From Streptomyces hoynatensis (GTDB lineage: Bacteria; Actinomycetota; Actinomycetes; Streptomycetales; Streptomycetaceae): DNA of 64,000 nt. The stretch covers positions 28,527-92,526 of the forward strand of contig NZ_RBAL01000025.1 in assembly GCF_003626535.1 (NCBI RefSeq), given 5' to 3'. The notes under the pieces were generated by a model. That model was not told the DNA's origin and ran no database searches. It was given only the letters and a program-made list of their open reading frames with translations. Made by a program: the position numbers and the translations under genes. This document shows positions 39,728 through 47,673 of this stretch, in pieces; positions within the stretch are counted from its first letter, which is position 1, and the number at the start of each line of letters is the position of its first letter.

Positions 39728-41577
39728 CCGGGCCGCCCGCGCGGGCGGACACGAACGACAGTGAACAGGGGTTTCCTGTGCGGAGGACCGGCATACCCGG
39801 CGAGGACGAGAACGGTTCCGCCGTCGATCCCCGGCCCGGAGCAGCGCAGCAACGGGGCTGGGACGGAAGGCGCCACGACGGCACCGTGCCCATACCGAGG
39901 GCCGGCGGCGGCGGTGCCCAGGGCGCCGGCGGCGCCTCGGGCGGCGGGGCGGCGGGCGGCGGCGGCACGGGCGGCGGCGGCCCGAGCGGCCCGGGCGCGG
40001 GCGGTTCGGGGACCGGGCCGCAGGGCCCGCGGCCCGGCGGCCGGGCCGCGGCCAGGCGCGGGCGCAAGCGGCGCAAGCCGCTGTGGCGCCGCATCCTCGT
40101 GTGGTCCGCCGGCTCGCTGGCCTTCCTCGTCGTCGCCGTGGCCGCGGCCGGCTACCTCTACATCCGCCACCTGAACAACAACCTGGACAAGGAAGACCTC
40201 AACCTCGGCGACAACCAGCTGGCCCGCTCCCAGCCGAACGCCGACGGCCAGACCCCCCTCAACATCCTGCTGCTCGGCTCCGACTCCAGGGACGGCGAGG
40301 AGAACGCCGACCTCGGCGGCGGCGGCGAGGGCGGCGAGCGCGCCGACGTGCAGATCCTGCTGCACGCCTCGGCCGACCGCAGCAACATCTCGATGCTCAG
40401 CGTGCCGCGCGACCTGATGGTCCACATCCCCGAGTGCACCGACCCGGACACCGGCGAGACCTACCCGGAGATGCAGAAGGAGCGGATCAACGCCGCCCTC
40501 GGCCACGGCGGCCCCGGCTGCGTGGTGGCCACCTGGGAGGACCTCACCGGCATCCCGATCGACCACTTCATGATGATCGACTTCGCGGGCGTGGTGGACA
40601 TGGCCGACGCGGTGGGCGGCGTGGAGGTCTGCGTGCAGGACAACGTCCGCGACCCCGACTCCCACCTGGAGATGACCGCGGGCACCCACGAGATCACCGG
40701 CGAGGACGCCCTGCACTGGCTGCGCACCCGGCACGGCTTCGGCGACGGCAGCGACAACACCGGCCGCACCCGCGCCCAGCAGATGTACCTGAGCAACATG
40801 GTCGAGCAACTCCAGGAGAGCGCCACCCTCTCCCACCCGGGCGACCTGATGGACCTGGCCGAGGCGGCGACCAACGCCCTGACCGTGGACCACGGGCTCG
40901 GCTCCGTGCAGAAGCTCTACGACCTGGGCAACGACCTGAAGTCGGTGCCCAACGACCGCATCAACATGACCACCCTGCCGACGCTGCCCGACCCGGACAA
41001 CCCGAACGTCACGCTGGTGCCCGACCCCGACCGGGACGAGCCGATCTTCGACCTGATCCGCGAGGACATCGCCTTCGACGACCAGGACGCCGAGCCCGAA
41101 CAGGACGACTCCGAGGGCGGGGACCAGCCGGAGGCCGACCCCGAGGACCAGATCCAGGTCGCGGTCCGCAACGGCACCGGCTCCGACCTCGAACTCCCCG
41201 TGGACCACCGCGCGAGCGACATCGCCGACCAGCTGGTCAGCCTCGGCTTCACCCAGGCCACCGCCGACAGCACCGCCGCCTCCGAGGAGACCTCCCAGGT
41301 GCTCTACCCGGGCGCGGAGGACCAGGCCAACGCCAAGGCCGTCGCCCAGGCGCTCGGCATGCCGGGCAGCGCGGTCCGCACCTCGCCGAACGTCGACGGC
41401 ATCACCCTGATCGTCGGCGGCGACTGGCGCGAGGGCACCAGCTATCCCGAGCAGACGGACGACTCGGGCGAGACCGGCGGCGAGCGGGAGCCGATCATCG
41501 AGGAGGACGAGATCACCTCGGGCCGCGACAACGACGAGTGCATGCCCGTCAACGTCGCGGGAGGCTACAGCTTCTAG
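39724..41577 (+). CDS. LCP family protein 4, with LytR_C domain
   Basis: A 617-residue LCP transferase, translationally coupled to LCP 3. A Gly-rich cytoplasmic N-terminus (residues ~60-110) and basic patch precede the membrane helix (ILVWSAGSLAFLVVAVAAAGYLYI). The LCP domain has NILLLGSDSRDGEE, RADVQILLHASAD, MLSVPRDLMVHIPECTD, RINAALGHGGPGCVVATWEDLTG, IDHFMMIDFAGVVDMADAVGGVEVCV, and the Arg motif ALHWLRTRHGFGDGSDNTGRTRAQQ. The LytR_C domain begins near residue 479 (IQVAVRNGTGSDLEL). The protein ends in an acidic tail. The GTG overlaps the LCP 3 stop by 4 bp. A strong terminator follows. Confidence 0.95.
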   Translation: MTGPPARADTNDSEQGFPVRRTGIPGEDENGSAVDPRPGAAQQRGWDGRRHDGTVPIPRAGGGGAQGAGGASGGGAAGGGGTGGGGPSGPGAGGSGTGPQGPRPGGRAAARRGRKRRKPLWRRILVWSAGSLAFLVVAVAAAGYLYIRHLNNNLDKEDLNLGDNQLARSQPNADGQTPLNILLLGSDSRDGEENADLGGGGEGGERADVQILLHASADRSNISMLSVPRDLMVHIPECTDPDTGETYPEMQKERINAALGHGGPGCVVATWEDLTGIPIDHFMMIDFAGVVDMADAVGGVEVCVQDNVRDPDSHLEMTAGTHEITGEDALHWLRTRHGFGDGSDNTGRTRAQQMYLSNMVEQLQESATLSHPGDLMDLAEAATNALTVDHGLGSVQKLYDLGNDLKSVPNDRINMTTLPTLPDPDNPNVTLVPDPDRDEPIFDLIREDIAFDDQDAEPEQDDSEGGDQPEADPEDQIQVAVRNGTGSDLELPVDHRASDIADQLVSLGFTQATADSTAASEETSQVLYPGAEDQANAKAVAQALGMPGSAVRTSPNVDGITLIVGGDWREGTSYPEQTDDSGETGGEREPIIEEDEITSGRDNDECMPVNVAGGYSF

Positions 41578-41597
41578 CGGCCCCCGCGGGCCGCCGC

Positions 41598-41634
41598 CGG
41601 CCCCGCACCCGAGGTGCCTGAGGGTGCGGGGCCG
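41598..41634. terminator. Terminator hairpin after LCP 4
   Basis: A perfect 13-bp inverted repeat (CGGCCCCGCACCC at 41598-41610 and GGGTGCGGGGCCG at 41622-41634) with an 11-nt loop, 21 bp after the LCP 4 stop and ahead of the convergent GT2 gene. Confidence 0.85.
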
Positions 41635-41699
41635 CCGCACAACCGGCAACAGGCGGGCCCGGCGCGCCCCCGCGCCCGGCCGGCCCCGAACGACGCGGC

Positions 41700-42731
41700 C
41701 TAGCCCCGCGGCTGGGAGGCGGGCACCGGCTCCCGCCTGGAGGCGATGACGTGCCGGGCCAGTTTCCTGGGGCTGGTCAAGAAGCCCCAGCCCCAGGACA
41801 GGTGCATGGTGGCCAGGGCCAGCGGTATCCGCGCCCGCGCCCCGAGGCCGAGCCCCTTCCCCGCGGGGAGCGAGCCCAGGACGATCGCCGCGAGATAGCC
41901 GGCCGGCACCACCAGGCCCCAGGGGGTCAGCGCCGCGCCCACCACGATCCCGGCGGCGAGGGCCAGCAGCGCGAGCGGCGGCGCCAGGTAGCGCGGGTTG
42001 ATGGACCCGGCGTGGTAGCGGGCCACCACCCGCCGCCAGCGCCCGTAGTTGCGGTACTGCCTGGCCAGCTCCCGCACCGAGGGCCTGGGCCGGTAGGACA
42101 CCAGCAGCTCGGGCGAGAACCAGATCAGCCCGCCGGCCTGCCGGATGCGGTAGTTCAGCTCCCAGTCCTGGGCGCGGATGAACTCCTCGTTGTAGCCGCC
42201 CTGCCGCTCCAGCACCTCGCGCCGGAAGACGCCGAGGTACACGGTCTCGGCCTCGCCCGCGGTGCCCCCGGTGTGGAAGGCCGCGTTGCCCACGCCGATC
42301 CGCGAGGTCATCGCGGCGGCCACGGCGCGCTCCCAGTCGTTCTCGCCCTCGGCGTGCATGATGCCGCCGACGTTGGCCGCCCCGGTCTCGTCCAGCAGCC
42401 GCACGGCGGTGGCGATGTAGCCGGGGGAGAGCATGCCGTGGCCGTCGACCCTGACCACCACCGGGTGGCGGGACTCGCGGATCGCGGCGTTCAGCCCGGC
42501 CGGGGTGCGCCCGGTCGGGTTCGGCACCGTCCGCACCCGGGGGTCCTCGGCCACCAGCTCCGCGGCGATCTCGTCGGTCCGGTCGGTGGAGGGGCCGAGG
42601 GCGATCACCACTTCGAGCTCGCCCGGGTAGTCCTGTTCCAGAATGTGCCGCACCGAGCTGCGCAGATGCCGTTCCTCGTTGAGCACCGGCATGATCACGG
42701 ACACGGCGGGAGTCGACGGAGAGCTGGTCAC
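41700..42731 (-). CDS. Family 2 glycosyltransferase with C-terminal membrane helices
   Basis: A GT-A glycosyltransferase of 343 residues. It begins AVSVIMPVLNEERHLRSSVRHIL, has ALGPSTDRTDEIAAEL and the metal-binding VVVRVDGHGMLSPGY (DxD variant), then QGGYNEEFIRAQDWELNYRIRQAGG with the catalytic-region ED-like residues. Two hydrophobic segments (YLAPPLALLALAAGIVVGAAL and following) near residues 250-300 anchor it to the membrane. It probably adds a sugar to a lipid-linked or wall polymer. The GTG start has no ribosome-binding site, and TAACGT lies 6 nt upstream (leaderless). It is divergent from LCP 5. Confidence 0.9.
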   Translation of the reverse strand: MTSSPSTPAVSVIMPVLNEERHLRSSVRHILEQDYPGELEVVIALGPSTDRTDEIAAELVAEDPRVRTVPNPTGRTPAGLNAAIRESRHPVVVRVDGHGMLSPGYIATAVRLLDETGAANVGGIMHAEGENDWERAVAAAMTSRIGVGNAAFHTGGTAGEAETVYLGVFRREVLERQGGYNEEFIRAQDWELNYRIRQAGGLIWFSPELLVSYRPRPSVRELARQYRNYGRWRRVVARYHAGSINPRYLAPPLALLALAAGIVVGAALTPWGLVVPAGYLAAIVLGSLPAGKGLGLGARARIPLALATMHLSWGWGFLTSPRKLARHVIASRREPVPASQPRG

Positions 42732-42787
42732 CGGCTCACGTTACCGCGAACGGGCGACCCCGGCGCGCGCCGCCCCGGTGGGCAGAT

Positions 42788-42801
42788 CGTATGCCCATAC
42801 G
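42788..42801. promoter_or_regulatory. 14-bp palindrome between the GT2 and LCP 5 starts
   Basis: CGTATG-CC-CATACG is a perfect dyad at 42788-42801, 22 bp before the LCP 5 start and 57 bp before the GT2 start. Its place in the divergent promoter region suggests a regulator binding site; the regulator is unknown. Confidence 0.45.
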
Positions 42802-42823
42802 GTGAGCGCGGGAGGTGCCCGAG

Positions 42824-43900
42824 ATGCCGCTACGACGCCGACGCCGCCTCGGCCTGCGGACCGCGACCACGCTGGCGGCTCTCGTGCTCGCGACCAGCGC
42901 GATCGGCCACACGGTGGTGACCTCGGCGGCGGGCCGGGTGCACCGGGTGGACGCGTTCCACGGCCTGGACGACCGGCCCGAGGCCGGGCGCGGCGTCAAC
43001 ATCCTGCTCATCGGCACCGATTCGCGCGAGGGCCTGACCGAGGCCGAGCGCCGGCGCTTCCGGCTCGGCGGCGCGGGCTGCTTCTGCGCGGACAGCATCA
43101 TGCTGCTGCACCTGTCCGAGGACCGGGACCGGGCCAGCGTGGTGAGCCTGCCGCGCGACTCCTACGCCGCGCTCCCGGCCCACGACCTGATCCTCTCCAA
43201 GGGCCACCACGAGGCGCACCCGGACAAGCTCAACGCCGCCCTCTCGCACGGCGGGCCCTCCCTCATGGTGCGCGCCGTCGAGGACCTCACCCGGCTGCGG
43301 ATCGACCACTACCTCGAGGTCAGCTTCGTCAGCTTCATGCGCGCCGTGGACGAGATCGGGGGCGTGCGGGTGTGCACCACGCGCCCGCTGAAGGACGACC
43401 ACTCGGGTCTCGACCTGCCCGCGGGCACCCACACCCTGGACGGCGCCGGGGCCCTGGCCTTCGTCCGCGCCCGGCACGTGGACGGCTCTTCCGACTTCGG
43501 CCGGATGGCGCGCCAGCAGCGTTTCCTCGCCGCGTTCCTCGACCAGGCGGTGTCCGGCGGGGTGCTGCTCAACCCGGCGAAGTTCGGCGCCACGGCCGAC
43601 GCGCTGCTCGGCTCGGTCAGCGCCGACCCCGGCCTCGGCGCCGAGGAGATGCTCGAACTGGCCGGGCTGATGCGGGACTTCGACCCGGACGCGGCGGAGT
43701 TCGCCTCGGTGCCCGTCGAGGAGAAGGGACGGGCGGTGCCCGGCGTCGGCTCCACGGTCGTCTGGGACCGGGCCGGCGCGGACCGCTTCTTCTCCGCGCT
43801 CAGGGCGGACCGCCCGCTGCCGGGCGCCGCGGGCGCCGCGGCCGGGGAGCAGGCCGCGGCCGGGCAGAAGAACGCGCCCGACGCCGGCACCTGCGCCTGA
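42824..43900 (+). CDS. LCP family protein 5
   Basis: A 358-residue LCP transferase with a short basic N-terminus and one membrane helix (TATTLAALVLATSAIGHTVVTSA). The LCP domain has NILLIGTDSREGLTEAERRR, ADSIMLLHLSED, VVSLPRDSYAALP, KLNAALSHGGPSLMVRAVEDLT, IDHYLEVSFVSFMRAVDEIGGVRVC, and the Arg motif ALAFVRARHVDGSSDFGRMARQQRFL. It has no LytR_C domain. The ATG at 42824 has GGAGG 8 nt upstream, better than the GTG three codons earlier. It is divergent from the GT2 gene, which suggests a joint role in making and attaching a wall glycopolymer. Confidence 0.94.
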   Translation: MPLRRRRRLGLRTATTLAALVLATSAIGHTVVTSAAGRVHRVDAFHGLDDRPEAGRGVNILLIGTDSREGLTEAERRRFRLGGAGCFCADSIMLLHLSEDRDRASVVSLPRDSYAALPAHDLILSKGHHEAHPDKLNAALSHGGPSLMVRAVEDLTRLRIDHYLEVSFVSFMRAVDEIGGVRVCTTRPLKDDHSGLDLPAGTHTLDGAGALAFVRARHVDGSSDFGRMARQQRFLAAFLDQAVSGGVLLNPAKFGATADALLGSVSADPGLGAEEMLELAGLMRDFDPDAAEFASVPVEEKGRAVPGVGSTVVWDRAGADRFFSALRADRPLPGAAGAAAGEQAAAGQKNAPDAGTCA

Positions 43901-43909
43901 TCCCCCGCC

Positions 43910-45247
43910 TCAGCGCACCTCGACGAACGCCCCGGCCTCGCGCGGCGGCCGCGGGGTGGGCGCCGAGGCCGCCCGCCCGACGGCCACCGCGCCCATCGGG
44001 TCCCAGTTCCCCGGCAGGCCGAGCTGGGCGCGCACCACCTCGCGGCAGAACATCGTGGAGGACACCCAGGCCGAGCCGAGGCCCTCGCCGGCGAGCGCGA
44101 CCAGCAGGTTCTGCACGCCGGCGCCCATGGCGGCCACGAACATCTCCCGCTCGGCCGCCGCCCGGCGCGCGTCGGGGTAGTCGTGCGCCCCGTCGGCGAC
44201 CAGGCAGGGCACCACCAGGTAGGGCGCCGCGCGCAGCACCTCCCCGCGCCGCACCCGGCGCGCGATGCTCTCCTCGCTCTTCCCGTCCCGGCGCAGGTCG
44301 GCGATCCACGCCTCGCGCATCGCGTTGAGCAGCGCCTTCCTGGCGCCGGCCGACTCCAGCAGCACGAAGCGCCAGGGCGTGGTGTGGTGCGGCGCGGGGG
44401 CGGTCACCGCGGCGGCGACCGCGCGCCGCACCGCCTCCGGGTCCACCGGCTCCGCGGTGAACTCCCGCACGGTGCGCCGCAGCGTGACCGCCTCGCGGAC
44501 GGCCTCCGAGGTGCCGAGCCGGAACATGTCCTCGGCGGCGGGTCTGATCAGGTCGCGGGCGGTGGCCCGGTGCGGGCCGACGCGATGGCCGAGGCCGCGG
44601 ACCACCGCGACGGGCAGCCCCTCCTTCTTGCCCTTCACCAGGTCGCCCGCGCCCGCGAGCTCGTCGGCGACCGCGGTGATGCTGACGCCGAGGGGGTTGC
44701 CGTAGGGGTCGGTGGTGCCGCGGTGGTCGTCCACCACGGTGATCCCGGCGGCGCCGATCGCGACGTCGGTCTGTCCCGCCCGCCAGGGCCGCCCGAAGGT
44801 GTCGGTGACGACGACCCCGACCTCGACGCCCAGCAGCTCACGCAGCCCCCGGCGGATCTCCGCGGCCGAGGCGTCGGGGTCCTCGGGCAGCAACAGCACC
44901 GTGCCGACAGGGGTGTTGGAGGCGTCCACGCCCGCCGCCGCCATCACGAAGCCGTGCCGCGACTCCACGATCCTGGCCTGGCCGCGCCTGGCGACCACCC
45001 GCACGGTCTCCTCGTCCACGGCCGCGGTCCGGTCCTGCGCCTCCCGCACGCGGCCCTCGGCCTTGCTGACGATCTTCGAGGTGACGATGAGGACGTCGCC
45101 GTCCCGCAGGCCGGGCTGCCCCGGCGCGGTGGCGGCCTCGGCGATCAGCTTGGCCGGCTCGTCGCCGGGCCGCACCTCGGGGATGCCGGGCAGCGCCCAC
45201 ACGGTGTAGGAGGGCGCGCTCGCCCCTGCCCCGCCGTTTCCGCTCAT
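43910..45247 (-). CDS. fbiB: Coenzyme F420 biosynthesis protein FbiB (F420:gamma-glutamyl ligase plus FMN reductase domain)
   Basis: The actinobacterial two-domain FbiB, 445 residues. Residues ~13-250 are the CofE-like ligase (TVWALPGIPEVRPGDEPAKLI, LIVTSKIVSKAEGRV, GIDASN-type GVDASNTPVGTVLLLPEDPD, VVVTDTFGRPWRAGQTDVAIGAAG), which adds gamma-linked glutamates to F420-0. Residues ~255-445 are a nitroreductase-like FMN domain (TLRRTVREFTAEPVDPEAV, APHHTTPWRFVLLE, GAGVQNLLVALAGEGLGSAWVSS), known in mycobacteria to reduce dehydro-F420-0. Its ATG overlaps the fbiA stop by 4 bp. F420 serves dehydrogenases and antibiotic tailoring enzymes. Confidence 0.96.
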   Translation of the reverse strand: MSGNGGAGASAPSYTVWALPGIPEVRPGDEPAKLIAEAATAPGQPGLRDGDVLIVTSKIVSKAEGRVREAQDRTAAVDEETVRVVARRGQARIVESRHGFVMAAAGVDASNTPVGTVLLLPEDPDASAAEIRRGLRELLGVEVGVVVTDTFGRPWRAGQTDVAIGAAGITVVDDHRGTTDPYGNPLGVSITAVADELAGAGDLVKGKKEGLPVAVVRGLGHRVGPHRATARDLIRPAAEDMFRLGTSEAVREAVTLRRTVREFTAEPVDPEAVRRAVAAAVTAPAPHHTTPWRFVLLESAGARKALLNAMREAWIADLRRDGKSEESIARRVRRGEVLRAAPYLVVPCLVADGAHDYPDARRAAAEREMFVAAMGAGVQNLLVALAGEGLGSAWVSSTMFCREVVRAQLGLPGNWDPMGAVAVGRAASAPTPRPPREAGAFVEVR

Positions 45248-46209
45248 GCCGCCCTGACCTCCCGGGCGAGGTCCAGCGCCGCGCGCGCCATGTCCGCGGC
45301 GGCGTCGACGTCGGTCATCAGCAGCGGCACCGCGCGGCAGCGGATTCCGTCGGCCTCGACCACCGTGACCGCGTCCCGGTCGGCGGTGTCGACCAGCCAG
45401 CCGTCGAGCAGCCCGGAGCCGTAGTGCTGGGCGACCGCGGCGGCCGTGGACTCCACCCCGACCGCGGCGAGCACCTTGTCGGCCATGCCGCGCACCGGCG
45501 CGCCGCCGATCAGCGGGGACAGGCCGATCACCGGCACCCCCGCCTCGGCGATCCCCTCACGCATCCCGGGCACGGCCAGGATGGTGCCCACGCTGACCAC
45601 CGGGTTGGACGGCGGGAAGAGCACGAGGTCGGCCTCGGCCAGGGCCTCCAGCACGCCGGGCGCGGGCCGCGCCTGCTCGGCGCCGACCGGGACGACGGCG
45701 TGCGCGGGCACCGAGGCCCGCAGCCGCACCCAGTACTCCTGGAAGTGCACGGCCTTGCGGCCCCCGGCCCCGTCGTCGATCAGCACGTGCGTCTCGACCC
45801 GGTCGTCGGTCATCGGCAGCAGGCGCACGCCGGGCTGCCAGCGCCGGCACAGGGCCTCGGTGACGGCGCTGAGCGGGTACCCGGCGGCGATCATCTGGGT
45901 GCGGACGATGTGGGTGGCGAAGTCGCGGTCGCCGAGGCCGAACCACTCGGGTCCCACGCCGTAGGCGGCGAGTTCCTCCTTGACGGTGAACGTCTCGTCC
46001 GCCCGTCCCCAGCCCTGCTCCTCGTGGATGCCGCCGCCCAGCGTGTACATCACCGTGTCGAGGTCGGGACAGACCTTGAGGCCGAACAGATGGATGTCGT
46101 CGCCGGTGTTGCCGATCACCGTGATGTCCGCCTCGGGCGCGGCCCGTTGGAGACCGCGCAGGAAACGGGCACCGCCGATGCCGCCGGACAGAACCACGAT
46201 GCGTCGCAT
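45244..46209 (-). CDS. fbiA: FbiA (CofD-type) 2-phospho-L-lactate/phosphoenolpyruvyl transferase
   Basis: Transfers the activated three-carbon acid onto the deazaflavin Fo to give (dehydro-)F420-0. CofD motifs are present: IVVLSGGIGGARFLRGLQ at the N-terminus, VIGNTGDDIHLFGLKVCPDLDTVMYTLGG, WFGLGDRDFATHIVRTQ, LLPMTDDRVETHV, VHFQEYWVRL and FPPSNPVVSVGTILAVPG. It has 321 residues from the ATG at 46209; the frame is open 19 codons further upstream but without conserved sequence. It is translationally coupled to fbiB. Confidence 0.96.
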   Translation of the reverse strand: MRRIVVLSGGIGGARFLRGLQRAAPEADITVIGNTGDDIHLFGLKVCPDLDTVMYTLGGGIHEEQGWGRADETFTVKEELAAYGVGPEWFGLGDRDFATHIVRTQMIAAGYPLSAVTEALCRRWQPGVRLLPMTDDRVETHVLIDDGAGGRKAVHFQEYWVRLRASVPAHAVVPVGAEQARPAPGVLEALAEADLVLFPPSNPVVSVGTILAVPGMREGIAEAGVPVIGLSPLIGGAPVRGMADKVLAAVGVESTAAAVAQHYGSGLLDGWLVDTADRDAVTVVEADGIRCRAVPLLMTDVDAAADMARAALDLAREVRAA

Positions 46210-46222
46210 GCGCCCCAGTCTG

Positions 46223-46771
46223 TCAGCAGGCGGATGGGGCGCGCGGGACGGGTGCGCCCGGCGCACCGCTCCCGCCCTGCGCGGGCGTGCCCCGGCTCAG
46301 GTCGCGGGCGCGCGGATGCATCGTCATCTCCGTGAGGCCGGGGAAGTAGACGTGCAGGCTGACGGCGGGCACCAGGGCCGCGTTGACCACCTCGTGCCGG
46401 TAACCGGGCGCGAAGACCCGCAGCGAGCCCGGGGTGAGCACCCGGGTGCCCCGGCCGTCGGCGTGCTCGGTGAGCGCGCCGTCGAGCACGGTGAACACGC
46501 CGTGCGAGGGGCCGTGGTCGTGCCGCCCGCTGTCCTGGCCCGGGAGCCAGCTCAGCAGCCACACCTCGTAGCCGGGGCCGGTCCGCAGCCGGTGGTACCA
46601 GCGGCTGGCGGCGTCGTACCCGACCAGGGGTGCCCAGCACTCCCGATCCCCCGCGAGCGCGGTCGCGAGGGCGGCGAACTCCGCGACGGTGCCGGGGTGT
46701 TCGGAGCGGCCCTGGGGCAGCAGGTGGGGGACCATCGAGGGGTCGCCCGCGATCTCGTTGTCACTGTTCAT
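46223..46771 (-). CDS. Cysteine dioxygenase-like cupin
   Basis: A 182-residue cupin of the type I cysteine dioxygenase family, which oxidises cysteine to cysteine sulfinate with a non-haem iron. The iron site is visible as SGRHDHGPSHGVFTVLDGALTEH (HxH near residue 83) and a later His in GYRHEVVNA. The middle ASRWYHRLRTGPGYEVWLLSWLPGQ is typical. The last ~30 residues are low complexity. The ATG at 46771 lacks a good ribosome-binding site. It ends 13 bp before the fbiA start on the same strand, so cotranscription with the F420 genes is possible. Substrate specificity not proven. Confidence 0.85.
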   Translation of the reverse strand: MNSDNEIAGDPSMVPHLLPQGRSEHPGTVAEFAALATALAGDRECWAPLVGYDAASRWYHRLRTGPGYEVWLLSWLPGQDSGRHDHGPSHGVFTVLDGALTEHADGRGTRVLTPGSLRVFAPGYRHEVVNAALVPAVSLHVYFPGLTEMTMHPRARDLSRGTPAQGGSGAPGAPVPRAPSAC

Positions 46772-47327
46772 CTGGGTTCATCGAATTTCATCATGGTGGC
46801 TGCGACGGCGAACGCCCAGCGGAGCCGGTGGCGCGCCCGCTTGTCAACTCCTGTCAACCGAACGTGCTGTCGCGGGCATTGTTTCATCACTTCCGGTAGC
46901 TCCCCGTGGGGAAAGGTTTAGCTCCGGCGGAAGCCGGACAGGCGCACCCTTCCACCGCCTTCCCGCGGCGAGGGGCCGTTGCCCATCCGTGATCCGGCTG
47001 TGATCCTCGTCGCGGTCCCGGGCGGGCCGCAACACCGGGAGCGCCCCGTACGTCTCTCCTGTGCGAAGGGGGTGAGAGCTGCCGGAGGGGCTCCGGACGA
47101 GCCGGAACCGCCGGGTTCGGGAGCCCGGAGCCGGGCGAGCAAGCGTATTTTGTGCCGATTTGAACACTTTCCGTACGGCTGTGGTGCCACAGGGTGAATC
47201 ATCGGGTGAATGGCAGAACGTGGCTTGACTGCCAGTGAGCACCCCACTTGTAATTTCACTCATGTCGTTCGAGCGAGATCGATAACGACGGCATCACGGG
47301 GAAGAAAAGACGACTAGGGGCGCGTAT
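46772..47327. other. 556-bp divergent regulatory interval ahead of whiB
   Basis: No gene is seen. The interval is less GC-rich than its surroundings. Repeated GTCAAC direct repeats occur near 46844 and 46855, and several small hairpins such as agctccccgtggggaaaggt (near 46900). The clearest promoter for whiB is at 47225-47254. The length suits a developmental gene with several regulators. Confidence 0.6.
47225..47254 (+). promoter_or_regulatory. whiB promoter candidate
   Basis: TTGACT (47225-47230) and TGTAAT (47249-47254) are spaced 18 nt (or 17 nt to TTGTAA). Transcription would begin near 47261, leaving a ~67-nt leader to the whiB ATG. It is the best vegetative-type promoter in the interval; other developmental promoters may exist. 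Confidence 0.65.
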
Positions 47328-47591
47328 ATGACCGAGCTGTTCCAACAACTGCTGGTCGACGAGACGGACGAGGAACTCGGGTGGCAGGAGCGCGCGCTGT
47401 GCGCGCAAACCGACCCGGAGTCCTTCTTCCCCGAGAAGGGCGGCTCCACCCGCGAGGCCAAGAAGGTCTGCCTCGCCTGCGAGGTCCGCTCCGAATGTCT
47501 TGAATACGCCCTCGCCAACGACGAACGCTTCGGAATCTGGGGTGGTTTGTCCGAGCGTGAACGCCGCCGCCTGAAGAAGGCCGCGGTCTGA
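47328..47591 (+). CDS. whiB: WhiB, iron-sulfur developmental regulator
   Basis: An 87-residue Wbl protein. The four cysteines that hold a [4Fe-4S] cluster are Cys25, Cys48, Cys51 and Cys57 (C-x22-C-x2-C-x5-C). The G[I/V]WGG turn (GIWGGLSERERRRLKK, from residue 69) and basic C-terminus follow and contact DNA. The acidic N-terminus and whole sequence look like WhiB itself rather than another Wbl; with WhiA it switches aerial hyphae to sporulation septation. The ATG follows AGGGG 9 nt upstream. Context (F420 genes on one side, giant glycosyltransferase on the other) agrees with the core locus. Confidence 0.95.
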   Translation: MTELFQQLLVDETDEELGWQERALCAQTDPESFFPEKGGSTREAKKVCLACEVRSECLEYALANDERFGIWGGLSERERRRLKKAAV

Positions 47592-47673
47592 CGCGTCGAA
47601 GGGCGGCGACAGTCCCAGCCGCTAGTGTGGTGCGACGTCCACCACCGTCCAGCGAACCGGGGCCCGCACCTCG

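Noticed and set aside
46772..47327. GTCAAC direct repeats upstream of whiB as further sites of the Clp-N/HTH regulator
   Set aside because: They are direct, not inverted, and lack the GTTGAC partner at 5-bp spacing.
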